Source: a virus | Reading direction: 5' to 3' (one strand) | Virus record (IMG/VR): IMGVR_UViG_3300032282_003103 | Location: 1-49,217 of that record | DNA length: 49,217 nucleotides | Part shown: positions 24,668 to 33,285 of the stretch, one piece after another | Layout: every line of letters begins with the position of its first letter | How positions within the stretch are numbered: position 1 is the first letter of the stretch | Program-made: the position numbers and the translations under genes | The notes under the pieces: model-generated | What the model saw: only the letters and a program-made list of their open reading frames with translations | What the model was told of the DNA's origin: nothing | The model's database searches: none

Positions 24668-27600
24668 ATGACACAACGAAGCAGATTACTTAGCGGCAAA
24701 GTTCCAGTTACTCCACCAACACAGGTGTCGAGTGACCGGTATAACTTTTTAGATCCGAGCCAGGCAGAACCAAGTCTTGGTATCAGTGCCAACGGCGCGG
24801 TATTGACTACAAATACTTTAGGTACAAGAACTTGGACCACAGCACCATCATTAAGTAATATTGCAATTAATAGTAATGCTAATATTGCTGGTATCGCTAT
24901 TAACAGTACTGGTGTATTTTGGCCTAACGGTCAAAGTTATGGTTCTGGTACTGTTTACTCGAACGCCAACGTACAAGTATTGTTAGGCGGATATTCTGGT
25001 AACATTAACGTAAGCGGTAACATTAACACACAAGGTAAACTTACCGGCGACGTTATTACAGCTAACACAAACTTTTTTACCAGCGGTTATTCAACAGTAA
25101 CTACTGGTCTATATTGGTCTAACGGCGCACCATACTATGGTGATGCAAACGTACAATCGTACATACAAAATTACACTGGTAACATTGGTAGTACTGTAAC
25201 TGGTAACCAACCTTATATTACTAACCTTGGTTACATTGCAAACGCAACTATTACTAGCCAGTTAACCATTGGTGCAAACGCACAGATTGTTTATGCCAAC
25301 GGTCAAGCAATTAGCTACAGTAACGTTAGCGTTGCGGCCGCCTTAGCGGCCTTTGGTGCTCCTATTGTACGTACCGGTAACTTATTTGGTAACGGTATTG
25401 TTGGCGGCATTATTACTTCTAACACAAGCCTGATTACCAACACTGGTATTTTCTGGGCCAACGGCACAAACTATTCTGTATCTATTACAGGTAGTATTCC
25501 TTCATACTCAAACGCCAACGTTGCGGCTAACGTTACTAACTTCTTGCCAACATACACTGGTAACATTGGTTCTGGTGCTGGCTATTATTTTGGTACTATT
25601 GCTACAGCCGCACAACCAAACATTACTAGCCATGGAACATTAAGCTCATTAAACGTCAACGGTGCTACTACACTACAAGGTGGTACCACTACAATTAATG
25701 GTAACTTGGTTGTTAGTGCTACTGGTGCATACTTAAACGATGTTTATGCGGCCAGCAGTTTGAACGTTGCTGGTACTGGCACAGTTATTAATGCCACAGC
25801 TATTTCTACAAACGTATCTAAGATTACACTTGCCAAGACAGCGGCAACAGCACCGGCAGCTAACGTAGCAGGTATCTATACACCATACTCATCATTCTAC
25901 TACGATAGTTCCAACAATAGTTGGGATTCTAACAACGCAATTTTACCATATTGGACTGGTAACTTAAACCTTGGTGGACCTACAAACTATTGGGGCAACA
26001 TTTATGCAACCGGTATTGTTACCGGTTCGTTGAACACCTTCTCTAGTCAAGCCTACTTCCAAACATTCTTTGCTGGCTCAATTAACTCAAGTAGTATTTC
26101 GGCCGGCACAATTGGTAACATTGGTACAACACTTATTGGTTCGTTGGGCACTGGCGCACAGACTAATATTACAAGTGTTGGTACACTAACATCATTACAA
26201 GTATCTGGGTTTGGTAACATCGGTTTAGGTATCTACACAGCAAATATTAAAGCTGGTACAGTCGGTAACGTTGGCACACAATTTATTGGTACTGGCTTAT
26301 CTGTTGATAGTGCTTACATTCCAACATTAAACACTACCTACGCTAATATTACAACAGCTAACTTAGGTGCATTAACAGGCGCATTGAACGTACAAGGTGT
26401 TTCAAGCTTCTACAGCAACATCTTGGCCGCAAGTGGCGTAGCAAGTACAAGTACTGGAACAGGTGCAATTACTGTAACTGGTTCTGGTGGTGTTGGTGTT
26501 GGTGGTAACGTTACAGCCGGCGGCCTAGTTGGTCCGTTGTACGGCACAGTAATGACAGCTAACCAACCAAACATTACTACCGTTGGTACACTAACAAACT
26601 TAACCATTGCAGGTAACTTAACAGTTCAAGGTGCAAGTACAATTATTGGTTCGCAAGACTTAACCATTAACGACTCGGTAATTAACCTACACACATTTGC
26701 TAACCTAGCGGCACTAACAGGCAACGATGGCCGCGACATTGGTTTAAAATTACACTACTACGATACAACATTAGCTGGCGGCGATGATTTGGCGTTTGTT
26801 GGTCGTGCCAATGATACTGGTTACTTAGAGTTTTACACACGCGGTTCAGAAGGCACAGGTAACGTATTCACTGGCGGTACTTATGGTACTATCAAGACTG
26901 GTGAATACATTGCGGCAAATACTACAGCCGCCACAAGTAGTGCAACAGGCGCATTACGTGTCTTTGGTGGTGCAGGTATTGCGGGACAAATTTATTCAGC
27001 TGGTATTAACAGCACAACTGGTAACTTAGTAACAGCGTATCTTGGTACTGTTAATGCTGGTACAGTTAACGGTGCTACTATTGGTAACACTGGTGCCGCA
27101 CTTACTGGTGCAACTGTTACAACAACTGGTGCCGCAACACTTGGTAACGTTATTACTACAAACGGTATTTTCTGGCCAAACGGCGTTAGCTACGGTCAAG
27201 GTACGTTTACAAACTTTAGTACAGCAAACATTGATATCTACTTACCGGGATATCAAGGCAATTTAAGTTCGGCATACACAACAGTAAACAATGATTTACT
27301 AGTACGTGGCACAGCCAACATTGGTAACTTACTAGTACCCGGCACAACTACACTCAATGGCAATGTGTCATTAAATGGAACGGTTACTCACAATGGTAAC
27401 TTAGGTATTAATAGCGGTGCACTTACTATCTATGATAGTATCATAGACATACACACATATGGTAACTTAGCCGCTTGGGCAAGTGATGACGGCAAAGACG
27501 TTGGTATCCGTATGCACTACTACAAAGGTGCAGACAAAATAGCTTTCTTGGGCTGGGAAAATACCACACAAACACTACAATACTTACAGGATGCTACTGA

Positions 27601-28036
27601 AACTAACAGCAACATCTCTGGTACATTTGGTGCTGTACAATTTGGTAGTTTAACCTTATCAAATACAACAACATCTACTAGCACATCAACTGGTGCATTA
27701 TATGTAGCAGGTGGTGCAGGTATAGCCGGTAACGTTAATGCTGGCGCTTACTATAGTAATGCTTACTATTGGGCGGCAAACGGACAAAACATTTTAACTG
27801 GATTAAGTTCTGGTGGTGGCGGTGGTGGCGGATCTGGTACAAGCGGGGCATATTTCTCGGGTGTTACTAACTATGCAAGTAGCCCAGTTACTGATTTAGG
27901 CAACGGAGAAACCTATGTGTTTAGCACAGGTACAGCATTATCTGATCCGTTTGGACAAACCGTTAGTTTATACACATCTGATTGGAACGAGCTCGAAACA
28001 GGGCTAAGTACATTAGATTTAGGTGTACTAACTTGA
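24668..28036 (+). CDS. Giant tail-fibre protein, modular
   Basis: This 1122-residue protein starts MTQRSRLLSGKVPVTPPTQ with an N-terminal segment unlike the other fibres. Then come alternating 'GVFWPNGQSYGSG', 'YSNANVQVLL' and GNI/GNL modules. Two copies of the 'INLH...DIGLKLHYYD' module lie at about 655-725 and 915-985. The first copy shares a 31-bp identical DNA stretch with the gene at 13527. TTGAL/VGG repeats occur at least three times. A run of seven glycines (about 1050) precedes a C-terminal ~70-residue tip rich in Ser/Gly, ending TSDWNELETGLSTLDLGVLT. The gene overlaps no neighbour and a late promoter follows at its very end. Confidence 0.8.
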   Translation: MTQRSRLLSGKVPVTPPTQVSSDRYNFLDPSQAEPSLGISANGAVLTTNTLGTRTWTTAPSLSNIAINSNANIAGIAINSTGVFWPNGQSYGSGTVYSNANVQVLLGGYSGNINVSGNINTQGKLTGDVITANTNFFTSGYSTVTTGLYWSNGAPYYGDANVQSYIQNYTGNIGSTVTGNQPYITNLGYIANATITSQLTIGANAQIVYANGQAISYSNVSVAAALAAFGAPIVRTGNLFGNGIVGGIITSNTSLITNTGIFWANGTNYSVSITGSIPSYSNANVAANVTNFLPTYTGNIGSGAGYYFGTIATAAQPNITSHGTLSSLNVNGATTLQGGTTTINGNLVVSATGAYLNDVYAASSLNVAGTGTVINATAISTNVSKITLAKTAATAPAANVAGIYTPYSSFYYDSSNNSWDSNNAILPYWTGNLNLGGPTNYWGNIYATGIVTGSLNTFSSQAYFQTFFAGSINSSSISAGTIGNIGTTLIGSLGTGAQTNITSVGTLTSLQVSGFGNIGLGIYTANIKAGTVGNVGTQFIGTGLSVDSAYIPTLNTTYANITTANLGALTGALNVQGVSSFYSNILAASGVASTSTGTGAITVTGSGGVGVGGNVTAGGLVGPLYGTVMTANQPNITTVGTLTNLTIAGNLTVQGASTIIGSQDLTINDSVINLHTFANLAALTGNDGRDIGLKLHYYDTTLAGGDDLAFVGRANDTGYLEFYTRGSEGTGNVFTGGTYGTIKTGEYIAANTTAATSSATGALRVFGGAGIAGQIYSAGINSTTGNLVTAYLGTVNAGTVNGATIGNTGAALTGATVTTTGAATLGNVITTNGIFWPNGVSYGQGTFTNFSTANIDIYLPGYQGNLSSAYTTVNNDLLVRGTANIGNLLVPGTTTLNGNVSLNGTVTHNGNLGINSGALTIYDSIIDIHTYGNLAAWASDDGKDVGIRMHYYKGADKIAFLGWENTTQTLQYLQDATETNSNISGTFGAVQFGSLTLSNTTTSTSTSTGALYVAGGAGIAGNVNAGAYYSNAYYWAANGQNILTGLSSGGGGGGGSGTSGAYFSGVTNYASSPVTDLGNGETYVFSTGTALSDPFGQTVSLYTSDWNELETGLSTLDLGVLT
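26799..26829 (+). repeat. 31-bp exact repeat, copy 2
   Basis: Same 31 bases as at 14878-14908, within the first 'INLH...DIGLKLHYYD' module of the 24668 gene. Confidence 0.9.
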
Positions 28037-28042
28037 TAAATA
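28035..28042 (+). promoter_or_regulatory. T4-type late promoter
   Basis: GATAAATA overlaps the stop of the 24668 gene and lies 23 nt before the ATG at 28066, which has an AGAGGA ribosome-binding site. It starts the operon 28066-31908. Confidence 0.8.
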
Positions 28043-28065
28043 AGATATAAGAGGACGATTAAAAA

Positions 28066-28959
28066 ATGCCAACACAAGTACAGTTTAGACGAGGAACAAA
28101 TGCCCAAAACCAAGCATTCACAGGTGCAGTTGGTGAAATTACCGTTGATACAACGCTTGGTACTCTACACGTACATGATGGTGTTACAGCCGGCGGTAAT
28201 ACACTAGTTAGAGCAAACGGTGTTATTTACGGTTCTACAATTTACCAAAATAACGTTCGTGTATTTAAAAACACAACAGCAACATCTGCCCCATCGAGCC
28301 CAGTAGCTGGTGACGAATGGTATGATAGTGGTACTGATATTCTATACAAATATGTATATGACGGTACAAACTATCAATGGGTTGATCAAAGCCAAACATT
28401 GGGCTATTCAACTCTTTCTGTATCAGGTAACGCAACTGTTGGCGGAACGCTAACAGCACAAAACTTTATCTTAACTGGTAACTTAACCCCACAATCAAAC
28501 ATTACAGCAAACATTGGTAGCGTTGGTACATGGTACAGCAACGTTTACGCTGTTCGCTTTAATGGTATTAGTACACAAGCTCAGTACGCCGACTTAGCAG
28601 AAAATTATCTTGCTGACGAAAGTTATGCTCCAGGTACACTAGTTGTATTTGGTGGCGACAAAGAAATTACAACAAGTTCCGTAAGCCACGATCCACGTGT
28701 TGCTGGTGTAATCAGTACTGATCCAGCTTACTTAATGAATTCTGGTGCTGAAGGTTCACCATTAGCACTAACAGGTCGTGTTCCATGTATGGTACAAGGC
28801 CCAGTAGAAAAAGGCGATCGTCTAGTTAACGTAGCCGCTGGCGTAGCCGGTAAATTAAACAAAGAACAATACGAGCCAGGTTGCATCATTGGCAAGAGCC
28901 TAAACAGCATTGAAGACAGCAGTATTAAATTAATTGAAATAGCAGTAGGAAGATACTAA
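28066..28959 (+). CDS. Fibre protein: Mtd_N-like cap plus C-terminal DLAENY domain
   Basis: This 297-residue protein has an N-terminal Mtd_N-like cap (VQFRRGTNAQN... GEITVDTTLGTLHVHDGVTAGG). It then has a 'GDEWYDSGTDILYKYVYDGT' module (about 80-105), one GNATVGG repeat and a C-terminal domain (about 168-297) opening with QYADLAENYL. That domain carries 'PGTLVVFGGDKEITT', 'RVAGVISTDPAYLMN' and 'ALTGRVPCMVQGPVEKGD'. It is common in virion proteins of T4-like aquatic phages and resembles autoproteolytic (peptidase G2-like) chaperone domains of fibres, but the protease Asp/His set cannot be confirmed here. The same domain ends the next gene. Confidence 0.8.
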   Translation: MPTQVQFRRGTNAQNQAFTGAVGEITVDTTLGTLHVHDGVTAGGNTLVRANGVIYGSTIYQNNVRVFKNTTATSAPSSPVAGDEWYDSGTDILYKYVYDGTNYQWVDQSQTLGYSTLSVSGNATVGGTLTAQNFILTGNLTPQSNITANIGSVGTWYSNVYAVRFNGISTQAQYADLAENYLADESYAPGTLVVFGGDKEITTSSVSHDPRVAGVISTDPAYLMNSGAEGSPLALTGRVPCMVQGPVEKGDRLVNVAAGVAGKLNKEQYEPGCIIGKSLNSIEDSSIKLIEIAVGRY

Positions 28960-28960
28960 T

Positions 28961-29662
28961 ATGGCATTCCCATCAAGCCCAATCTCAAACCAACAAGCAA
29001 CTGTTAACGGTGTAATTTATACCTACAACAGTAGTAAAAGTGCTTGGCAACGTACAACCAGTAGTAGTGTTAACCTAACAGTTAATAACGTTAGTGTTAC
29101 TACAGCTATTACAAGTCCAAACTTGTATATCAGCGGCCCAACTACAATTACAGGTACAGTTACATTAACAAGTACACAGCCACTATTGCCAGCATCCAAC
29201 GCCGCAGTAGACTTAGGTAGTAATACACAATGGTTCCGTACATTCTACGGTAAATCAACTCAAGCACAATACGCTGACTTGGCAGAAAACTATTTAGGTG
29301 ATCGCGATGATTACATGCCAGGTACTGTTATGGTCTTTGGTGGCGATAAAGAAGTTACAGCCGCTACAAAAGAATATGATAGTCGTGTAGCAGGTGTAGT
29401 TTCTCAAAACCCAGCATACTTGATGAACGTAGCAGACGTTAACAATCGTTTTATGGTACCAGTTGCGTTAACAGGTCGTGTTCCAACTAAAGTGCAAGGC
29501 CCAGTTACTAAAGGTGAACTATTAGTAACCAGCAATGAATATGGAATAGCACAACGTCTTGACAATGGACGTTTTATTCCTGGTGTAGTTCTTGGTAAAG
29601 CACTTGAAAACATTGAAACTAACACAGTGGAAACTATTGAAGTTGTCATTGGACGGTTCTAA
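28961..29662 (+). CDS. Fibre protein: SPxNxQ cap plus C-terminal DLAENY domain
   Basis: This 233-residue protein is a short fibre whose N-terminus is the 'MAFPSSPISNQ...VNGVIYTY...AW' cap also present at 10868 and 18760. After a ~60-residue shaft it has the DLAENY domain (about 95-233): QYADLAENYLGDRDDYMPG, RVAGVVSQNPAYLMN and GRVPTKVQGPVTKGE. It is nearly colinear with the C-terminal half of the preceding protein, indicating duplication followed by cap exchange. The start is one base after the previous stop (TAATATG). Confidence 0.8.
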   Translation: MAFPSSPISNQQATVNGVIYTYNSSKSAWQRTTSSSVNLTVNNVSVTTAITSPNLYISGPTTITGTVTLTSTQPLLPASNAAVDLGSNTQWFRTFYGKSTQAQYADLAENYLGDRDDYMPGTVMVFGGDKEVTAATKEYDSRVAGVVSQNPAYLMNVADVNNRFMVPVALTGRVPTKVQGPVTKGELLVTSNEYGIAQRLDNGRFIPGVVLGKALENIETNTVETIEVVIGRF

Positions 29663-29676
29663 CATAAGGAACAGCA

Positions 29677-30996
29677 ATGGCTAACATAGTTGGTAGCGGA
29701 TTAGAAATAAGTCAATCATATCTGTCAGACGCTGTATATCCTCCCGGTACAGTAGTAAAACCTGCAGGTAATAACCCATATGAAATAACAATGTGTGTTT
29801 CACCATATTGCACACAGCCAATTGGTGTAGTAAGTACCAACCCAGGTGTAACAGCTGGCCTAGACAATCCTGGCCAAGGTGGCGCAACTATTGCCATAAC
29901 CACGGTAGGTAAAACATACGCACTAGTACAAGGTCCAGCATTTGTTGGTGATAAATTAGTCGCTGGTAATATTCCCGGCACACTAATGAGCCTTGAACAA
30001 AACCCTCCTACTCCAATAAGCGGTGTAACTAACTTTCCCACAGTTATTGGCATCTGTATGGATACTAACTCTACAAACAGCCCACTATCAATTTTAGTAA
30101 CATTAAAATCTGGTACACCAAATCCAGCTGGCAATGTAATTGTTAATAATATTACTAATATTGGAACCAGTACCGTTGGTAGTATTGTTACAACCGGTGG
30201 CGTAACTTGGCCTAACAACGTTCCGTATTCCGCACCCGCAGTATACAACACAATGAACTTTGTTGGTAGTACCACACAACTTTCATCTATGTTTACCAAC
30301 AGTGGTGAGATTGTAACAGTCTCCAATGCATCAGTTAGTGGTACAGTACCGTACTATGTATCTAGCCAAAACATTTTATACTATCAAGGTACATCAGCTG
30401 GTAACTTTGTACTAAACGTACTAGGATCAAACGTACAAAGTTATTCTGGCACCGCAGTCAATGCCCAAGGTACAATCAATAACTATACAATGACCATTGG
30501 TGAAGTAGCCGGCGCCGGTTCAATACAAGTTGGCGCAAAAATTGTAGCCAATGGATACACAATTAACGGTGCAACTTACGCACCAACATTTGCTAATACT
30601 ACAGTAAAATCTCAGACATCTGGATCAACAGGTACAGCAGGTGTATATCTATTAGACAATTGGGCATACTTACCAGCACAGTCGGCAATTTACGCCTACA
30701 ATCCAACATCGGCAACAGGTACTACACTTGATCAAATTCTACAACCAGGACAAAGTGTTAGTATTGCTTTCATTAATACAAACGGCTCAACAGGATACTA
30801 CTTAACTGGTCTACAAATTGATGGTATTAACCAAACTATCAGATGGATCAACGGATCCACTCCTGGTGCTGGTAGCGCCAATGCATTAGACGTTTATAAT
30901 TTTACTATTATAAAAACATACGCAACACAGATTGTAACCCCACCAACGAGGATTCCAGTTTATACAGTACTGGGTAGCGTTTCTAGGTTCGGGTAA
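29677..30996 (+). CDS. Fibre protein with N-terminal DLAENY-like domain
   Basis: This 439-residue protein carries the DLAENY-like domain at its N-terminus (ISQSYLSDAVYPPGTVV, QPIGVVSTNPGVTAGLD, TYALVQGPAFVGDKLV, about 8-115), whereas the two preceding proteins carry it at the C-terminus. After a 'GGVTWPNNVPYSA' module (about 165-180) a beta-rich region follows, ending with an IDGINQTIRWINGSTPGAGSAN segment (about 385-410). The ribosome-binding site is AAGGA and the gap to the upstream gene is 14 nt. Likely a fibre shaft or tip. Confidence 0.75.
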   Translation: MANIVGSGLEISQSYLSDAVYPPGTVVKPAGNNPYEITMCVSPYCTQPIGVVSTNPGVTAGLDNPGQGGATIAITTVGKTYALVQGPAFVGDKLVAGNIPGTLMSLEQNPPTPISGVTNFPTVIGICMDTNSTNSPLSILVTLKSGTPNPAGNVIVNNITNIGTSTVGSIVTTGGVTWPNNVPYSAPAVYNTMNFVGSTTQLSSMFTNSGEIVTVSNASVSGTVPYYVSSQNILYYQGTSAGNFVLNVLGSNVQSYSGTAVNAQGTINNYTMTIGEVAGAGSIQVGAKIVANGYTINGATYAPTFANTTVKSQTSGSTGTAGVYLLDNWAYLPAQSAIYAYNPTSATGTTLDQILQPGQSVSIAFINTNGSTGYYLTGLQIDGINQTIRWINGSTPGAGSANALDVYNFTIIKTYATQIVTPPTRIPVYTVLGSVSRFG

Positions 30997-31005
30997 GGAC
31001 TAATC

Positions 31006-31908
31006 ATGCCAAGATTAGCGGCGTTTGGCGGACAAAGAAGACCGGGTGCTGGCGGCCAATCTCCACCAACACAGCCATTAAGCGTTTCAGCATCAGCACT
31101 TAGTAGCTTTTCTGCAAGCGTAAGTTGGTCAGAGCCAAGTTCCAATGGCGGTTCATCAATAACTTCATACATTGTTACAGCTAGTCCTGGTGGCGCTACT
31201 GCTACTACCAGCGGAACCAGCGTAACAGTACCTGGATTATCACCAATAACAACATATACTTTTACCGTAGTAGCCGTAAACGCTCGAGGTTCAAGTCAAT
31301 CAAGCGTTCCAAGTAATTCGGTAACTACTCCAAACGGTGTAAGTTGGGCTACAGCATCGGGCCAGTTGGCATCAATTTATACACAACAGTCAATGAGTGC
31401 TGTTACGTTATCTGCTTCAAATAATGCTAACCAGTCAATGACATATTCCGTAGTCAGTGGTAGTTTACAATCAGGCCTATCATTAAGTAGTACTAGTGGT
31501 GTAATATCAGGTACCCCAACTGGTGTCAGCGATTATTCTAGTAATACTTGTTCGTTTACTGTGCGAGCAACAGCGTCTGGTGGCGACTATGCAGACCGAG
31601 CTTTTACTATTCTAACAACCAGTCGTTATGTTGGTTACAGTTGTTTTACAACCAACGAAGGATACACACTTAGCGGAAGCTCGCCAAGTGGTTATACATT
31701 TAACCGTGTTGACTTCTGCTCATATGGTACTCCAAACGGTGGTTGCGGTGGCTTTAGCTATAGCGGATGTAACTCAGGCAGTTCTAACGGTTATAACCCA
31801 ACACCTACAACATCATTCTCTGTGGGAGCCAACAACGGAACATGGGGCGACCCTTGCGGCGGTACATACAAACGCATGTACATTCAATTAAGCTATGGAC
31901 CATTCTAA
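31006..31908 (+). CDS. Adhesin with FN3, Ig-like and galactose/rhamnose-lectin-like domains
   Basis: This 300-residue protein is the last of the fibre operon. A fibronectin type III domain covers about 20-109 (VSWSEPSSNGGSSITSYIVTA ... TTYTFTVVAVNARG). A He_PIG Ig-like domain covers about 113-205 (SGSLQSGLSLSSTSGVISGTPTG). The C-terminal ~90 residues (208-300) resemble the SUEL-type galactose/L-rhamnose-binding lectin domain: 'FCSYGTPNGGCGGFSYSGC' near 237-255 and 'GTWGDPCGGTYKRMYIQLSY' near 278-297, with cysteines 238, 247, 255 and 284. In the lectin family these positions are 'FASYGTPxGxCG...C' and 'DPCxGTxKxLxV'. The match is good, but the middle of the domain is shorter. A sugar-binding receptor-recognition role is likely. 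Confidence 0.8.
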   Translation: MPRLAAFGGQRRPGAGGQSPPTQPLSVSASALSSFSASVSWSEPSSNGGSSITSYIVTASPGGATATTSGTSVTVPGLSPITTYTFTVVAVNARGSSQSSVPSNSVTTPNGVSWATASGQLASIYTQQSMSAVTLSASNNANQSMTYSVVSGSLQSGLSLSSTSGVISGTPTGVSDYSSNTCSFTVRATASGGDYADRAFTILTTSRYVGYSCFTTNEGYTLSGSSPSGYTFNRVDFCSYGTPNGGCGGFSYSGCNSGSSNGYNPTPTTSFSVGANNGTWGDPCGGTYKRMYIQLSYGPF

Positions 31909-32107
31909 TACTTTAGATAAACGATATTTTTTATCAGATGAGCAAGTAGAAACACGTATGTCAATTTGCCGTTTGTGTGAACACCGCATAGAAGTTACAA
32001 ATATGTGCGGTAAATGCTTTTGTTTTTTACCCTGGAAATTGCGTATGGCACCTGCTAGTTGCCCTGAAGGTAAATGGATGCACGTTACAGTAGCTACTAC
32101 ATCATAA
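31895..32107 (+). CDS. Small Cys-rich (zinc-ribbon-like) protein
   Basis: This 70-residue protein has cysteines at 25, 28, 38, 41, 43 and 56 in a C-x2-C...C-x2-C-x-C...CP pattern, which fits zinc binding. An MSICRLCEH segment leads the first pair, and GKWMHV follows the last Cys. The start overlaps the lectin gene by 14 nt, so it depends on translation of that gene. Similar mini-proteins sit behind fibre genes in aquatic T4-like phages. Its function is unknown; a fibre-assembly factor is conceivable but unproven. Confidence 0.65.
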   Translation: MDHSNTLDKRYFLSDEQVETRMSICRLCEHRIEVTNMCGKCFCFLPWKLRMAPASCPEGKWMHVTVATTS

Positions 32108-32110
32108 ATA
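32103..32110 (+). promoter_or_regulatory. T4-type late promoter, leaderless configuration
   Basis: CATAAATA overlaps the stop of the 31895 gene. It is followed by 6 nt and the ATG at 32117, with no Shine-Dalgarno. Confidence 0.68.
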
Positions 32111-32116
32111 CATATT

Positions 32117-32857
32117 ATGCAAACACTAAAAAGACTTTACCGTTCAAACTACGCAGGCGAGCACGTAATTAGTACGTTATCGCTAAACAGTAACGAGTGG
32201 AATCCCGAAACAGAATATGTTGATAATGGCGTATTCAACACCCACACCACTAGCCAAGCAGTAGCAATTGGTAATGGCGAAAGTCGCAAAGGTTTTGATC
32301 TAGGACATATTACTAGACACAGTGGCGGATTACTGGCAGCTGATAAATTACAAAGCTATGGATGTAATGCTCTATACAGAGATTTTCATCCTGACTTTTT
32401 AGTATTGTCTGGAAAAGAAATTACTCGAGAAGTAGCAACTAGCCGTTACGTTGAAGATCATATCGTCTATGGCAATGCTGATGTGTTATTAGAGTATCCT
32501 AACCGTTTATATTTGCTACCACAAAATTTATACTATGATGCTGGCGCATTAGCAGTATACCTAGCCTGCTTTGATGGTCATACAAAGATTTTCATGGTTG
32601 GCTACGATGGTTATCCTACTAACGGACCGGTGAACAATATCTATAAAGACACCAATGGATATCTAAGTTCATCAGATACACAAAACGGTACTTGGTTTAC
32701 TAAGAGTCTTGAGATGGTGATGAGTGTTTACAATGACGTTGAGTTTATTCGTGTTATGCCACACATTACACACTACATTCCTGAAGAATGGCAACGTTGT
32801 CCAAACTTTAGACAAATTGATTACCGCGGATTTGCAATCGAAGCAGATTTAGGTTAA
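32117..32857 (+). CDS. Rossmann-like protein resembling DUF115/MptE-type sugar or phosphate enzymes
   Basis: This 246-residue protein has a 'VAIGNGESRKGFDLG' segment (about 48-63). It is followed by 'YGCNALYRDFHPDFLVLSGKE' (about 78-98) and 'FDGHTKIFMVGYDGYP' (about 152-168). The IGNGxSR plus YGCNxLYxDxxPD pattern is typical of a phage family loosely related to the DUF115/6-hydroxymethylpterin-diphosphokinase-like fold, which also includes glycan-active enzymes. It follows the lectin gene and has its own leaderless late promoter. Its 3' end overlaps the convergent Nudix gene by 4 nt. A glycan-related role is an inference from neighbourhood. Confidence 0.62.
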   Translation: MQTLKRLYRSNYAGEHVISTLSLNSNEWNPETEYVDNGVFNTHTTSQAVAIGNGESRKGFDLGHITRHSGGLLAADKLQSYGCNALYRDFHPDFLVLSGKEITREVATSRYVEDHIVYGNADVLLEYPNRLYLLPQNLYYDAGALAVYLACFDGHTKIFMVGYDGYPTNGPVNNIYKDTNGYLSSSDTQNGTWFTKSLEMVMSVYNDVEFIRVMPHITHYIPEEWQRCPNFRQIDYRGFAIEADLG

Positions 32858-33285
32858 TGCAGTATTGACTCTAAAGTCTTAATTTTCTTTTTAATAATAT
32901 CAAAATTAAAACTACGCCATAGGCCTGGATGCAATGGCTTAGGATGATCCTTTAACTCTACCCAACAATACCCACGATGCTCGTCGTTTAATGCAGGTAT
33001 AAATTCAGAATCAACTGTGACAAGAAACGTATAGTAAACAAACTTTTGATTGTCTGCTGTAAAAGTTTCCAAGGGAATAAACTTTTTCTTGGCGTAGTCA
33101 ACACCAATTTCTTCTTGTATTTCTCTGACCAAGGCTTGTATTACTGTTTCGTTTGGTTCAATCTTACCACCAACAATGCCCCAGAAGCCTTGCTGTCTGG
33201 CTTTGTTACGCAGTAAAAACAAATAACGATTAGTAGACTTAGCGTAGACTAAAGCACCTACGCCTTCGGTATGCTTATCCGCCAT
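32854..33285 (-). CDS. Nudix hydrolase
   Basis: This 143-residue protein carries a complete Nudix box at 40-62 (G-x5-E-x7-REIQEEIGV, with E46, R54, E55, E58 and E59), the metal-binding signature of enzymes that cleave nucleoside diphosphates linked to another group. Substrate cannot be told from sequence; oxidised nucleotides, NADH, ADP-ribose or RNA caps are all possible. The chosen start is the ATG at 33285, which overlaps the gp15 stop in a TAATG, rather than an ATG 57 nt upstream inside gp15. It is the third gene of the gp14-gp15-Nudix late operon, an unusual position for a metabolic gene. Confidence 0.9.
   Translation of the reverse strand: MADKHTEGVGALVYAKSTNRYLFLLRNKARQQGFWGIVGGKIEPNETVIQALVREIQEEIGVDYAKKKFIPLETFTADNQKFVYYTFLVTVDSEFIPALNDEHRGYCWVELKDHPKPLHPGLWRSFNFDIIKKKIKTLESILH

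Noticed and set aside
22355-29000. Diversity-generating retroelement suggested by Mtd_N-like domains
   Set aside because: No reverse-transcriptase gene, no template/variable repeat pair with A-specific differences and no C-type-lectin variable domain were seen. Only the N-terminal cap resembles Mtd.
29712-30326. 204-codon minus-strand open frame opposite the 29677 gene
   Set aside because: It is a shadow of a gene with clear domain homology to its neighbours. It has no start signals.
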